A stretch of DNA of 64,000 nt from Bradyrhizobium sp. U87765 SZCCT0048 (lineage in GTDB: Bacteria; Pseudomonadota; Alphaproteobacteria; Rhizobiales; Xanthobacteraceae): contig NZ_JAFCMM010000001.1 of assembly GCF_018131225.1 (NCBI RefSeq), positions 868,001 to 932,000 of the forward strand, written 5' to 3'. Shown here piece by piece: positions 10,360 to 20,300 of this stretch. The stretch's first letter is position 1; every line of letters begins with the position of its first letter. Made by a program: the position numbers and the translations under genes. The notes beneath the pieces are model-generated. The model made no database searches. It worked only from the letters and a program-made list of their open reading frames with translations, and had not been told where the DNA came from.

Positions 10360-11502
10360 TCAGGCCGCCGAAATGTAGGGCTTGAGCTCGTCCCTGACCT
10401 TGGCGCCGATCGCCCGGTAGATGCCGGCATGGACGCCCTGCGGCTCGCTTTCCACCACCGGGGTGCCGGCATCGGAGGTGCTGCGAATCGCCATGTGCAG
10501 GGGCACCTCGCCGAGGAAGGGCACGCCGACCCGCTCGGCCTCGTGGCGGGCGCCGCCATGGCCGAAAATGTCCGAACGCGTGCCGCATTCCGGACACTGG
10601 AAGTAGCTCATGTTCTCGACGATGCCGAGTACCGGCACATTGACCTTGCGGAACATGGCGATGCCCCGCCGCGCGTCGATCAGCGCGAGGTCCTGCGGCG
10701 TCGAGACGATGATCGCGCCCTTCAGCGGCACGGCCTGCGCCAGCGTCAGCTGGGCGTCGCCGGTGCCCGGCGGCATGTCGACGACGAGCACGTCGAGCGT
10801 GCCCCAGGCGACGTCGCGCAGCATCTGGGTGATCGCCGACATCACCATCGGGCCACGCCAGATCATCGCGGTCTCCTCCTCGACCAGGAAGCCGATCGAC
10901 ATGATGGCGAGGCCGAACCGCGACAGCGGAATCATCTTCTTGCTGGCGTCGAGCTGCGGCTTGTCGCGCAGCCCGGTCAGGCGCGGGATCGACGGGCCGT
11001 AGATGTCGGCGTCGAGCAGCCCGACGCGCAGGCCCTGGTCGCGCAGGCCGAGCGCGATGTTGAGTGCGGTGGTCGACTTGCCGACGCCGCCCTTGCCGGA
11101 CGCGACGGCGATGATGGCGGCGACGCCGGGAATATCCGCCTGCTTGGACATCGGCGACTGGGCGGGCGCGCCGTGGCCGTGGCTCTGGCTGTGCGGCCGA
11201 TGGGCCGAGACCGGCTGCACCCCGCCGGCAGGCCGCGGCGCCGGCGCGGCGCCGGGCTTGCGCTCGGCGGTCAGCGCCACCATCACCGAAACGAGGCCGG
11301 GAATGGCCTTCACCGCCGCCTCCGCACGCGCGCGCACGTCTTCCCAGGCGCGCGCCTCGGCGGCGTCGACACTGATCGAGAAGAACACCTTGCCGTCTGT
11401 GACGGCGATCTCGGACAACACGCCGGCCTGCGGCAGCGGCACGCCGCGCGGGGTCGGCACCTTGGCGAGCGCCTCGACAACCTGTTGCTTGCTCACGGTC
11501 AA
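10360..11502 (-). CDS. apbC: Iron-sulfur cluster carrier ATPase Mrp/ApbC
   Basis: About 380 residues. The N-terminal DUF59 (MIP18-like) part is QVVEALAKVPTPRGV, followed by a Pro/His-rich linker, then the deviant Walker A ASGKGGVGKSTTALNIA and DADIYGPSIPRLTGL. The CxxC for cluster binding is in YFQCPECG. The family moves Fe-S clusters to apoproteins in the cytosol. A TTG at 11502 nine bases after AGGAG is the best start by spacing; the frame is open to an ATG at 11544. Confidence 0.92.
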   Translation of the reverse strand: MTVSKQQVVEALAKVPTPRGVPLPQAGVLSEIAVTDGKVFFSISVDAAEARAWEDVRARAEAAVKAIPGLVSVMVALTAERKPGAAPAPRPAGGVQPVSAHRPHSQSHGHGAPAQSPMSKQADIPGVAAIIAVASGKGGVGKSTTALNIALGLRDQGLRVGLLDADIYGPSIPRLTGLRDKPQLDASKKMIPLSRFGLAIMSIGFLVEEETAMIWRGPMVMSAITQMLRDVAWGTLDVLVVDMPPGTGDAQLTLAQAVPLKGAIIVSTPQDLALIDARRGIAMFRKVNVPVLGIVENMSYFQCPECGTRSDIFGHGGARHEAERVGVPFLGEVPLHMAIRSTSDAGTPVVESEPQGVHAGIYRAIGAKVRDELKPYISAA

Positions 11503-11544
11503 AACGGAGATCTCCTGCCGAATATTTCGCTGGCGCGAAATCAT

Positions 11545-11860
11545 GTTGGGGCGAAGTCTTGGCCCGCCCCATCCAGCGGGTCAACTGCCGGCTTGGCGGA
11601 GGTCCCCTTCGCGGCCGTCCCAGGATACGGGTCCGGCGCCCGCCCGGGATCGCGATCTCGCACCGCGGTCACATGGGGCTTCCAGAGGGTTCTTGCAATC
11701 GATGGCCGTGGTTGGCAGGTTGCCGGCAGCGGCGGCACAGACCTCCAGGTGATGCCGGCCCGCACAGCTCCTCAGGGACAGGCACGCGTCGCTTCCCCGG
11801 CGACGGCCGCGCCGGCTCGATGCCTGCGGAGCTCAAAAAACCGGAACAAAGGTTCATCAC
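11545..11860. other. Intergenic region with no supported gene
   Basis: This 316-bp gap separates the divergent apbC and dehydrogenase genes. Short open frames occur on both strands, but none has recognisable similarity or a good ribosome site. Promoters for both genes are expected here, though no clear box was identified. Confidence 0.5.
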
Positions 11861-12730
11861 ATGGCGAAAGTCGCTTTTCTCGGGCTCGGCGTGATGGGGT
11901 TCCCCATGGCCGGGCATCTCGTCACCAAGGGCCAGCACGAGGTCACGGTCTACAACCGCTCCGCCGCCAAGGCGAAGGCGTGGGCCGACAAGTTCGGCGG
12001 CAAGACCGCCGCGACCCCGAAGGAAGCTGCAGTCGGCCAGGATTTCGTGATGGCCTGCGTCGGCAATGACAACGACCTGCGCGAAGTGACGACCGGCGCC
12101 AACGGCGCGTTCGCCGGCATGACGGCGGGCAGCGTGTTCGTCGACCACACCACCGCCTCTGCCGAAGTGGCGCGGGAGCTCGATGCCGCCGCCAGGGCCG
12201 GCGGCTTCACCTTCATCGACGCGCCGGTGTCCGGCGGCCAGGCCGGCGCCGAAAATGGCGTGCTGACGGTGATGTGCGGCGGCGACGAGGCCGCCTACAA
12301 GCGCGCCGAGCCGGTGATCGCGGCCTACGCGCGGGCGTGCAAGCTGCTGGGGCCGGCCGGCGCCGGCCAGCTCACCAAGATGGTCAACCAGATCTGCATC
12401 GCAGGCCTCGTCCAGGGCCTGTCCGAGGGACTGCACTTCGCCAAGAAGGCCGGCCTCGACGTCAACGCCGTTGTCGAGACCATCTCCAAGGGCGCGGCGC
12501 AGTCCTGGCAGATGGAGAATCGCTACAAGACCATGGACGAGGGCAAATACGAGTTCGGCTTTGCCGTCGACTGGATGCGCAAGGACCTGTCGATCTGCCT
12601 CGCCGAAGCCCGCCGCAACGGCGCCAGCCTGCCGGTGACCGCCCTCGTCGACAACTTCTATGCCGAGGTGCAGAAGATGGGCGGCGGCCGCTGGGACACC
12701 TCCAGCCTGATGGCGCGCCTGCAGCGCTGA
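11861..12730 (+). CDS. NAD(P)-dependent beta-hydroxyacid dehydrogenase
   Basis: A 289-residue member of the 3-hydroxyisobutyrate / tartronate-semialdehyde reductase family. The nucleotide-binding FLGLGVMGFPMAGHL is at residues 6-20, the substrate-binding DAPVSGGQAGAENG near 125, and the catalytic Lys in GAGQLTKMVNQ near 170. The family oxidises or reduces small beta-hydroxyacids in the cytosol. The sequence alone does not say which acid; succinic- or glyoxylate-reductase (GLYR) activity is also possible. Confidence 0.88.
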   Translation: MAKVAFLGLGVMGFPMAGHLVTKGQHEVTVYNRSAAKAKAWADKFGGKTAATPKEAAVGQDFVMACVGNDNDLREVTTGANGAFAGMTAGSVFVDHTTASAEVARELDAAARAGGFTFIDAPVSGGQAGAENGVLTVMCGGDEAAYKRAEPVIAAYARACKLLGPAGAGQLTKMVNQICIAGLVQGLSEGLHFAKKAGLDVNAVVETISKGAAQSWQMENRYKTMDEGKYEFGFAVDWMRKDLSICLAEARRNGASLPVTALVDNFYAEVQKMGGGRWDTSSLMARLQR

Positions 12731-12765
12731 CACGTCGCCGGACGACGCCCGGTCCCGTGATACCC

Positions 12766-12799
12766 CGAGGCGGCGCACAAGCGCCGCCTCGTTGCTTTT
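12766..12799 (+). terminator. Rho-independent terminator
   Basis: CGAGGCGGCG pairs perfectly with CGCCGCCTCG around a 6-base loop, followed by TTGCTTTT. It lies 36 bp after the dehydrogenase stop. Confidence 0.88.
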
Positions 12800-13015
12800 G
12801 TGAAGTTCTTTCAAGCCCTTTACCGTGACCTGCTGAGATGGCGGCGCAACCACCGCTCCCGCGGCAGAAGGTCCGGGCGCCCTGGCCTCGGACGCGCTGC
12901 GTTAAGTCACCATTAACCTGATTGTCGTGCCCTCTAAGGTCAGTCTTAACGATTTCTTGTCATGGATGGTTGGCAGGAATGCAGACGTGCGTGCACGCGG
13001 GAATTGTGGTTGTCG

Positions 13016-14617
13016 ATGAGTGAGTCCGGCGAGTTTCCTTCAGTCGGTCCGGGGCCGGCCGAACCGGCCGCCTCGCCGGCGCGCAACCGCCGCGCGGCGG
13101 CACAGCGCGTGCGCGAAGCGCGCGACCGCCTGACCTCGACCAGCGGCACCCGCCCGGCCTTCGACCACGAACTGCTGCGCCAGTATGCCCAGACCCGGCT
13201 GTCGGCGTCGTTCGTGGTGATGCTGCTGGTGGTCGCCACCGGACTGTTGTCCGGCTTCTGGGTGCGCCCGCTCGGCGCCGCCGCCTGGACCTCCGGCATC
13301 CTCGCCATCCACGGCGTCATCATCCACAACTGCCGCAAGTTCCTCGCCGAGACCGCTTCGCCGGGCACGACGCGCAAATGGCGTCTGCGGTTCATCGCAC
13401 TCGACCTGATCTATGGCCTTGCCTGGACCGTGATCCTGGTGCACCCGTCGGGCCTCGACGTCGTCTCGAACATGCTGATGCTGTTCGTGATGCTGCTGGT
13501 CGTCGCGGTGTCCAGCATGCTCGCCGCCAGCCTGCCGATCGCGGCGCTCGCGGCCACCGTGCCGGTGACCTCGGCGATCGCGCTCAACTTCGTGATGCGC
13601 GGCACGCTCGACGACTACATCCTCGCCATTCTCGCGGTGACCGCGGAAGGTTACTTCGCGCTGCTCGCCCATCGCCTGCACTCGACCACGCTGGCGACGC
13701 TGGAGGCGCGCGCCGAAAAGGATGCGCTGATCGGCGAGCTCGAGCAGGCCAAGTCGATCTCCGACGAGGCGCGCTACCGGGCAGAAGCTGCGAATGTCGC
13801 CAAGTCGCGCTTCCTCGCCCAGATGAGCCACGAGCTGCGCACGCCGCTGAATGCCATCCTCGGCTTCTCCGAGGTGATGAAGAGCGAGATCTTTGGCCCG
13901 CACGCCGTCGCGGTGTACAAGGACTACTCCGCCGACATTCACAATTCCGGCGTGCACCTGCTCAACCTCATCAACGAGATCCTCGACCTGTCGCGGATCG
14001 AGGCTGGGCGCTACGAGCTCAACGAGGAGGCGATCTCGCTGACCCATGTGGTGGCGGACTGCCATCACCTGCTCAAGCTGCGCGCCTCCAACCGCGGCAT
14101 CACCATCCACGAGGTGTTCGAACAAAACATGCCGCGGCTGTGGGCGGACGAGCGGGCCGCGCGGCAGATCGTGCTGAACCTCCTCTCCAACGCCATCAAG
14201 TTCACGCCCCAGGGCGGCGAGATCTGGCTCAAGGTCGGCTGGACGGCGTCGGGCGGGCAGTATCTCAGCGTCAAGGACACCGGCTCGGGCATTCCCGAGG
14301 ACGAGATCCCGATCGTGCTGGCCTCGTTCGGCCAGGGCTCGAATTCGATCAAGTCGGCTGAACAGGGCGCGGGTCTCGGCCTGCCGATCGCCAAGAGCCT
14401 CGTCGACATGCACGGCGGCACGTTCACGCTGAAGTCGAAGCTGCGCATTGGCACCGAAGTGGTCGTCACCTTCCCGCCGGAGCGGGTGATGTCGGCGCTG
14501 GCGCCGATGCGCGAGCCCGCGCCGCCGCTGCAGCCCGCCGAGCGCAGCTACCTGTCCGGCGACGCGGCGCAGCGCCGGGCCCATTCGATCATGAACGCGG
14601 GGACGGGTCTGCCGTGA
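13016..14617 (+). CDS. Membrane-bound sensor histidine kinase
   Basis: About 533 residues from the ATG at 13016 (the frame is open from 12962). Five to six hydrophobic segments occupy roughly residues 55-230, then a short coiled region leads to the HisKA box AQMSHELRTPLNAILGFSEV, with the phospho-acceptor His near 280, and the HATPase boxes NLLSNAIKFTPQGG, DTGSGIPEDE and GAGLGLPIAKSL. The H-box SEIFGP extension resembles PleC/DivJ/PdhS-type alphaproteobacterial kinases. No receiver or partner response regulator is adjacent. The tail after the ATPase domain is Pro-rich. The signal sensed is unknown. Confidence 0.88.
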   Translation: MSESGEFPSVGPGPAEPAASPARNRRAAAQRVREARDRLTSTSGTRPAFDHELLRQYAQTRLSASFVVMLLVVATGLLSGFWVRPLGAAAWTSGILAIHGVIIHNCRKFLAETASPGTTRKWRLRFIALDLIYGLAWTVILVHPSGLDVVSNMLMLFVMLLVVAVSSMLAASLPIAALAATVPVTSAIALNFVMRGTLDDYILAILAVTAEGYFALLAHRLHSTTLATLEARAEKDALIGELEQAKSISDEARYRAEAANVAKSRFLAQMSHELRTPLNAILGFSEVMKSEIFGPHAVAVYKDYSADIHNSGVHLLNLINEILDLSRIEAGRYELNEEAISLTHVVADCHHLLKLRASNRGITIHEVFEQNMPRLWADERAARQIVLNLLSNAIKFTPQGGEIWLKVGWTASGGQYLSVKDTGSGIPEDEIPIVLASFGQGSNSIKSAEQGAGLGLPIAKSLVDMHGGTFTLKSKLRIGTEVVVTFPPERVMSALAPMREPAPPLQPAERSYLSGDAAQRRAHSIMNAGTGLP

Positions 14618-14671
14618 TCCGCGCCGACAAAAGCGATTGCGACACGGCGCCGGATGTGGCTCAACAGCCGC

Positions 14672-14875
14672 ATGAGTGTGGACACGCCCTGCATCAAGGT
14701 TTGCGTCATCGATCCGCTCAGCGGACTGTGCCGCGGTTGCGGACGCACGCTCGCGGAGATCGGCGCCTGGAGCGCCCTGTCGCCGGACGCGCGGCGAACG
14801 GTAATGGCCGCCCTGCCCGCCCGCCTCGCCGCCGCCGGGCTGCCCGCGCCGCACGGAGACTTCGCCTCGTCCTGA
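14672..14875 (+). CDS. DUF1289 domain-containing protein
   Basis: A small protein of 67 residues (73 if the upstream ATG at 14654 is used). It has the DUF1289 cysteine pattern CIKVCVIDPLSGLCRGCGRT followed by EIGAW. The four Cys suggest metal or cluster binding; the role of the family is not established. It lies 54 bp after the kinase and 10 bp before the protease, so the three may be co-transcribed. Confidence 0.85.
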   Translation: MSVDTPCIKVCVIDPLSGLCRGCGRTLAEIGAWSALSPDARRTVMAALPARLAAAGLPAPHGDFASS

Positions 14876-14885
14876 GGGCCGCGGC

Positions 14886-15410
14886 ATGAACCGGCTGCTC
14901 GCCCTCCTCGTGCTGCTGGTCGCGACCTTCGGCGCCGTACTCGCCTATGGCGACCCCGCGGAATTGATCAAGGCGCGGCATGTCGTCAGCCATGTGTTCA
15001 GCGCGCAGGCCGCACGTCCGATGGTCGCCAGCAGCCGCGTCGCCGAAGTGCCGCGCGGCACCAGCGGCGAGTTCTCGCTGCACGCCAAGATCAATGGCGT
15101 GGTCACGCCGATGGTGGTCGACACCGGCGCGAGCTCGGTGGTGCTGACCTATGAGACGGCCAAGGCGGCGGGCCTGCCGCTCGAGCTGCTGGAGTACAAT
15201 GTCGAGATCGAGACCGCCAACGGCCACACCCGCGCCGCGCGGCTGACGCTGGATCGCCTGTCGATCGGCAAGCTGGTCGAGCGGTCGGTGCCGGCGCTGG
15301 TGGTGCCGCGCGGCCAGCTCAAGAGCAACCTGCTCGGCATGAGCTTTCTCGACCGCCTCGAAAGCTGGGAAGTGCGCGCCGACAAGCTGATGCTGCGCGG
15401 CTATCCCTGA
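14886..15410 (+). CDS. Retropepsin-like aspartic protease, TIGR02281 family
   Basis: A 174-residue protein with one N-terminal membrane segment (LLALLVLLVATFGAVLA) and a single retropepsin-like domain. The catalytic motif VVDTGASSVVLT lies near residue 80, and LLGMSFLDRL forms the second conserved strand. It is probably anchored in the inner membrane and active as a dimer in the periplasm, as in related bacterial clan AA proteases. Its substrates are unknown. It converges on dusA with 18 bp between stops, across a small hairpin. Confidence 0.85.
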   Translation: MNRLLALLVLLVATFGAVLAYGDPAELIKARHVVSHVFSAQAARPMVASSRVAEVPRGTSGEFSLHAKINGVVTPMVVDTGASSVVLTYETAKAAGLPLELLEYNVEIETANGHTRAARLTLDRLSIGKLVERSVPALVVPRGQLKSNLLGMSFLDRLESWEVRADKLMLRGYP

Positions 15411-15428
15411 GCGACGCCCGCGCCGTCG

Positions 15429-16424
15429 CTATGCCGCATCCGCGACCAGCGGCGCCTCGCGCACCAGCGCGGCCGCGTCCCGCAGCACATCAATTCCCGC
15501 ACCCGGCCGCACGCCATGCTCAGCGAGATGACGACGGAACGCACGCGCCCCCGGCACCGCCTGGAACGCGCCGACCATGTGGCGGGTGATGGCATGCAGC
15601 CGCACCCCGCGCGCGAGCTGCGCCTCGATATAGGGCTCGAAGGCGGCGAGCGCGGCCTTCATGTCGGCATGGGGCGCGGCTTCGCCGAACAACTCCGAAT
15701 CCACCGCGAGCAACCGCCAGGGATCGTGATAGGCGGCGCGGCCCAGCATCACGCCATCGACATGGGCGAGATGGCGGCGCGCCTCGGCAATGCTGCCGAC
15801 GCCGCCATTGATGACGATCGGCACCTGCGGCATCGCTGCCTTGAGGCGATAGACGCGATCGTAATCGAGCGGCGGGATGTCGCGGTTCTCCTTCGGCGAC
15901 AGGCCGTTGAGCCAGGCCTTGCGGGCATGCACGATCAGGAGATCGGCGCCGGCGTCGACCACCGCGCGTGCGAGCGTGTCGAGGGCGACCTCAGGATCCT
16001 GGTCGTCGATGCCGATGCGACACTTCACGGTGACCGGCACCGCGACCGCGCGCTTCATCGCCGCGACACAGGATGCCACCAGCGCCGGCTCGGCCATCAG
16101 ACAAGCGCCGAAGCGGCCGTCCTTCACGCGGTCGGACGGGCAGCCGACATTGAGATTGATCTCGTCATAGCCGAAATCGGCGCCGATCCGCGCGCTCTCG
16201 GCGAGCGCTGCGGGATCCGACCCGCCGAGTTGCAGCGCCACCGCATGCTCGCTCGGATCGAAGCCGAGCAGCCGCTGGCGATCGCCATGGATGATCGCCC
16301 CCGTCGTCAGCATCTCCGTATACAGCCGCGCCCGGCGCGACAGCCGGCGGTGGAACGCCCGGCAGTGCCGGTCCGTCCAGTCCATCATGGGTGCCACAGA
16401 GAAGCGATAATCTTGCGATTCCAA
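15429..16424 (-). CDS. dusA: tRNA-dihydrouridine(20/20a) synthase
   Basis: A 331-residue flavoenzyme that reduces uridine in the tRNA D-loop. Motifs are APMMDWTDRHCRAF at residues 12-25, YTEMLTTGAI, NLNVGCPSDRVKDGRFGACLM with the catalytic Cys, and KCRIGIDDQ. The start is a TTG at 16424 with AGGGTAAATCA before it; no ATG is available upstream of the conserved core. The 5' end of dusA is a documented integration site for genomic islands, and an integrase remnant begins 133 bp away, so the present start and promoter are probably element-derived. Confidence 0.94.
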   Translation of the reverse strand: MESQDYRFSVAPMMDWTDRHCRAFHRRLSRRARLYTEMLTTGAIIHGDRQRLLGFDPSEHAVALQLGGSDPAALAESARIGADFGYDEINLNVGCPSDRVKDGRFGACLMAEPALVASCVAAMKRAVAVPVTVKCRIGIDDQDPEVALDTLARAVVDAGADLLIVHARKAWLNGLSPKENRDIPPLDYDRVYRLKAAMPQVPIVINGGVGSIAEARRHLAHVDGVMLGRAAYHDPWRLLAVDSELFGEAAPHADMKAALAAFEPYIEAQLARGVRLHAITRHMVGAFQAVPGARAFRRHLAEHGVRPGAGIDVLRDAAALVREAPLVADAA

Positions 16425-16462
16425 TGATTTACCCTATGCTCTCAACGGGATGAAACACGAAC

Positions 16463-16555
16463 GTGTGCACACCAAACTGGGCGAAATTGCACACGTTTGT
16501 ACCTGTTTTGACCTCTCAGTGCACACATAGCGCACACGAAATCCGGAGTGCACAC
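16463..16555. repeat. Five copies of a GTGCACAC-type motif between dusA and integrase
   Basis: Copies lie at 16465-16472 (GTGCACAC, inside the 10-bp palindrome GTGTGCACAC), 16487-16494 (TTGCACAC), 16519-16526 (GTGCACAC), 16530-16537 (GCGCACAC) and 16548-16555 (GTGCACAC). All are in the same orientation. Placement next to an integrase and the dusA 5' end suggests arm-type integrase or regulator sites of the integrated element; this is inference. Confidence 0.6.
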
Positions 16556-16557
16556 GC

Positions 16558-17150
16558 GTGGCAACGTTCACTCAGATGGCATCAGGAAACTGGCGCGTCC
16601 AGATCCGCCGCAAGGGACGCTACGTGGCCGAGACCTTCCGTCGCCGCAAGGACGGCGAGGAATGGGCACTTGAGGTCGAGCGCAACATCGACCGGGGCAG
16701 AGGCCCCCGTTCGAGCGCTCGGCTGCACCTGCGGACATTCGGGGACCTCATCGATCTGCATGAGGAGGACATGAAGGAGATCGGCAGGCCCCCACGCCGG
16801 TCCAAGGCCGCCGTTCTTGCCGCCCTCAAGATAGAACTCGGCAGCGTCAAACTGCCGGCGCTCGACCGCGGTCGTCTCATCGAGTTTGGCCGCAAGCGCG
16901 CCAAGGAAGGCGCCGGACCTGCAACACTCGCCATTGACCTGTCGTTCATCCGCACGGTCCTGTCCCATGCGGCTGCCGTGCATGGTGTCGAGGCATCACC
17001 TGAGGAAGCGCGGCTGGCGCGTATCGCCCTCACCCACCTGAAGCTCGTCGGGAAAAGCAAGGAGCGGGGCGGGACCGGCGGCCGACGCAGGACGAACTCG
17101 ACGACGTCACTCCCACAACCGGGGGCCATTTTCGACCGCCACTTGGCTGA
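16558..17150 (+). pseudogene. Tyrosine-type integrase, truncated and frameshifted
   Basis: The first 170 residues (MATFTQMASGNWRVQIRRKG ...) match the N-terminal arm-binding and core-binding part of phage-type integrases that insert at dusA. Near 17065-17075 the frame shifts: the expected KERDRRPTQDELD continues two bases out of phase (RPTQDELD begins at 17079), and that frame stops at 17148. The whole catalytic domain with its R-H-R-Y residues is missing. The open frame runs on to 17715 but the later part has no integrase character and overlaps the molybdoenzyme gene. Element excision from this gene alone should be impossible. Confidence 0.75.
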
Positions 17151-17310
17151 CGCGACTACGAGGGGCCGCAGCATCAAGACTGCAGTAACACTGACCAGGG
17201 ACCATCGTCGATCTGTTCGAAGACTACCGCCTGAGCAAAATTCTGCGGATTCGCTTCATTTTGCCGAAGCGATAGGTTCAGATCGCTTCCAAACCCAAGC
17301 GGAGCTGCCC

Positions 17311-20300
17311 CTAAGCGTCAATCGTAACGTTACTCGCGGGAATTGCTTGGCACGCCAGACACATTTTTGGATCATCCGGACCGCCGCCATTCATGTGCTC
17401 GACAACACCGGCGACGACACGCACCGCACAGCTCTCGCATTGACCGACGCGGCATCCACTGGCCATCGATATTCCCATGCTCTCACCAAACGCAAGAAGG
17501 CTACCCTTGTCCGGCGACCATTCCATGATTTTTCCAGAACGAGCAAATGTAACCGAAAATTTCTGCGTCGGATTAAGGTTTGGCATGGATGGAGATTTGA
17601 AAGCTTCTCGAAATATGTCGAACGGCGGCACCCCACGCGCAACCAACTGCTCAGTAATGCTGTTCATCATTGGCTCTGGCCCACAGAAATAGAACCTCGC
17701 GCGCCGGCGAATTAGATCCGCGTCAACCATGTCGCCATTCATACGCCCTATTACAGCGACATGCGCTTCATCTGGACTTCCGTCCGAAACGTCGTAGCAA
17801 TTCACAACTGTCAGCGAGGGAATATCCTCCCGCAGCTCGAAAATCCGCTTGGCATACGCGTGCGACCTGCTGCTCCTGTTCGCATATAACAGCAGCACAT
17901 CAGGAACGTTTACTTGGTCGGCCAATGTCTCCAGATAAGCGACGAACGGTGTGATGCCAATCCCACCCGCAAAAAGCACGATCGGCTGTTTCGACGCAAG
18001 TGGCATAACAAACTGACCGCTGGGTGCTTTTAGAGATACGACTTGTCCAACCTTAAGAGCGCAATGAATGTAGCTCGACACTAATCCATCTACGGTTTCG
18101 CCGGTTGGCTTCTGCGCTCGGACATGCCGAACTGAAATGGTATAGCCGCGACGCTCGATCTCTTGAGCGGATCCGACGAGAGAGTAACAGCGCATCACGT
18201 CACCCAGCTCAGGAATGCGCACGGTGATATGCTGACCAGGCAGGTAGTCAGGCACGGGCCCACCATCGACGGCTTCCATCCTCACAGTGCGGACACCCTC
18301 CGCCTCTTCGTGAGTTCGCGTTACCCTGAAATCACGAAAACCATGCCAAGGCTGGCTTTTTACTGAAGTGTCCCGCTCAATATTGCATTGAGATGAACGC
18401 AATGGCGATGATCCACTGATCGGATCGCGGTTGCCGCCGATCACTAGATTACTGAAATTGGAATTGCTCTCACCCTCGACCGGTAAAGCATCCAAACCAA
18501 TATCCGTGCAGGCCTGCCACCAGCCGAACTCTGCGACGACGACATCATCGGCCATTTCATTGATGAATTTCGCACGAAATCGTGCCGAACCATTTTCGGT
18601 GGTGATGCGCACCCAATCGCCTTCAGAAATCCCCTTACGGCTACCCACGTTTGAACTTAGCTCGGCGATCGGATAAGGAGCCCGCTTACGTAGTGAAGCG
18701 AGATTGCGGTGCTGACTGTGACAGTAGTATCCATTTTTTGCTGATGACAGTACAAATGGAAATCGCTCTGCTCCCAGTGACTTCAAAGACAAATCATTTA
18801 TCGGAGCAACGTAAGTAGGCACGGCGGAATAACCAGCCCGCAAAAGCGCCTCTGAATAAAGTTCAACTCGAGCCGTAGGTGTATTGAATCCACGCAGCCC
18901 GCCCTCCCGATTCGGAAGCGCAAATTTGCGTTCAAGCTGTTTAAGTGGCTTGTTCAGTCCACCCGGGTGATTGCGCAATGTCGAAACATCTAGGCCTAGA
19001 GGAGCGAGGACGTAATTCCACCCCGATTCTACGCTGCCGCCGAAGAACGCCTCCTCCATGCCGAGACGCACCGCTAGGTCGAAAGCAATCTGATAATCTG
19101 GTCGACTCTCCCCACGAGGCGTAACCAGCCGTGGACGAAATTGAATATGCTCGACGGCCTGTTCGCTAATCTCGAATCCGGTACGAAGCGCTTCACGCTC
19201 GGGAAAACTGCAAGAAGGGAGAAGAATATCGGCATGTCGCGCCGCCGGCGTTTCGAATAGATCGCAATGAACGTGGAATTCCAGGGCTCGAAAGGCTTTT
19301 TCCATTCGGCCAGCATCCACATTTGAAGTGTGCGGAGCCAATCCAAATGTAAGCAAACCTCGTACCTTGTAAGGCTTTTCTTCGAGGATTGCCGTGCAGA
19401 GATCTGGAATATTTATTGTACCCTTGGCAGCGGGACCGAGCGGGCGCTCGGACAATCCCAAAGCCTTTGCCCTCTGTTCCGGCGACACAAACGCGTAGTA
19501 GTCTTCGATCTTGTTTGCGGGGTGAGTAGCGAACACCCAGTTCGAACCTTTTTGGTCGAATGAGCCCGTTAACGCATAGAGCGTGGCTATTGCTCGCGCT
19601 GTTTGAGTGGCATTTGTATGCTGGCCAACGCCAGACCACGCATAATGCGATATGCGCTGTCGAGGTTTGAGAAACTCCGCGGCTTGCAGAACTTGAGCCG
19701 CGGGCACATCGCAAATCTCCTCGACTTTATCAGGAGTGAACGGAGCGATCGCCTCGCAATAGGAAACGAAAGCTGGCTTGCACTCGACCGTTTTGACGAT
19801 CCCGTCGCTTCCCAGAATTTCAACAGAGTATATCCCGGCCAGAGCGACATCGGTCTGGTCGGCACCAGCTTGAGAGCTTGGAAAATCGACGCGCCCTTGC
19901 GAGATGCTCCAAGTACAAAAACGGTTCTGCTTAGCGTTCGGATCGATATGCTGCTCTCGGAGAAATTGCCCCGTATCAACCCGCACCAGAAGCGGCGCGT
20001 TCGTCCATCTGCGAACGAATTCATGATCGATTCCGCCGTGAGTGACCATTGCGTTGGCGATTCCAAGCGCCAAGGCGCCGTCGGTCCCAGGGCGCACGCG
20101 AAGCCAAAGATCGGCTTGCCGGGCCAAGCCGGTTGGGCGCGGGTCTACGACGACGAGCTTGGCGCCTTTTGCGCGTCCCTGGCCAATCGCGTCAGCTTGC
20201 GCAAGCCACGTGTTGGCTGGGTTGTTCCCCCAAAGCAGGATGACGTCAGCATTGCGGTGATCACCTGGTGGCGTAGGGCAGCCAAACGTAAAGACGTTCG

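Noticed and set aside
16365..16400. Second attachment copy of the dusA 5' end elsewhere in the window
   Set aside because: I looked for the sequence around CCATCATGGGTGCCAC further right and did not see it; the island's other end may lie beyond the window or have decayed.
16441..16560. CRISPR-like array of short repeats
   Set aside because: The motif is only 8 bp, spacing is irregular and there are no cas genes; better explained as protein-binding sites.
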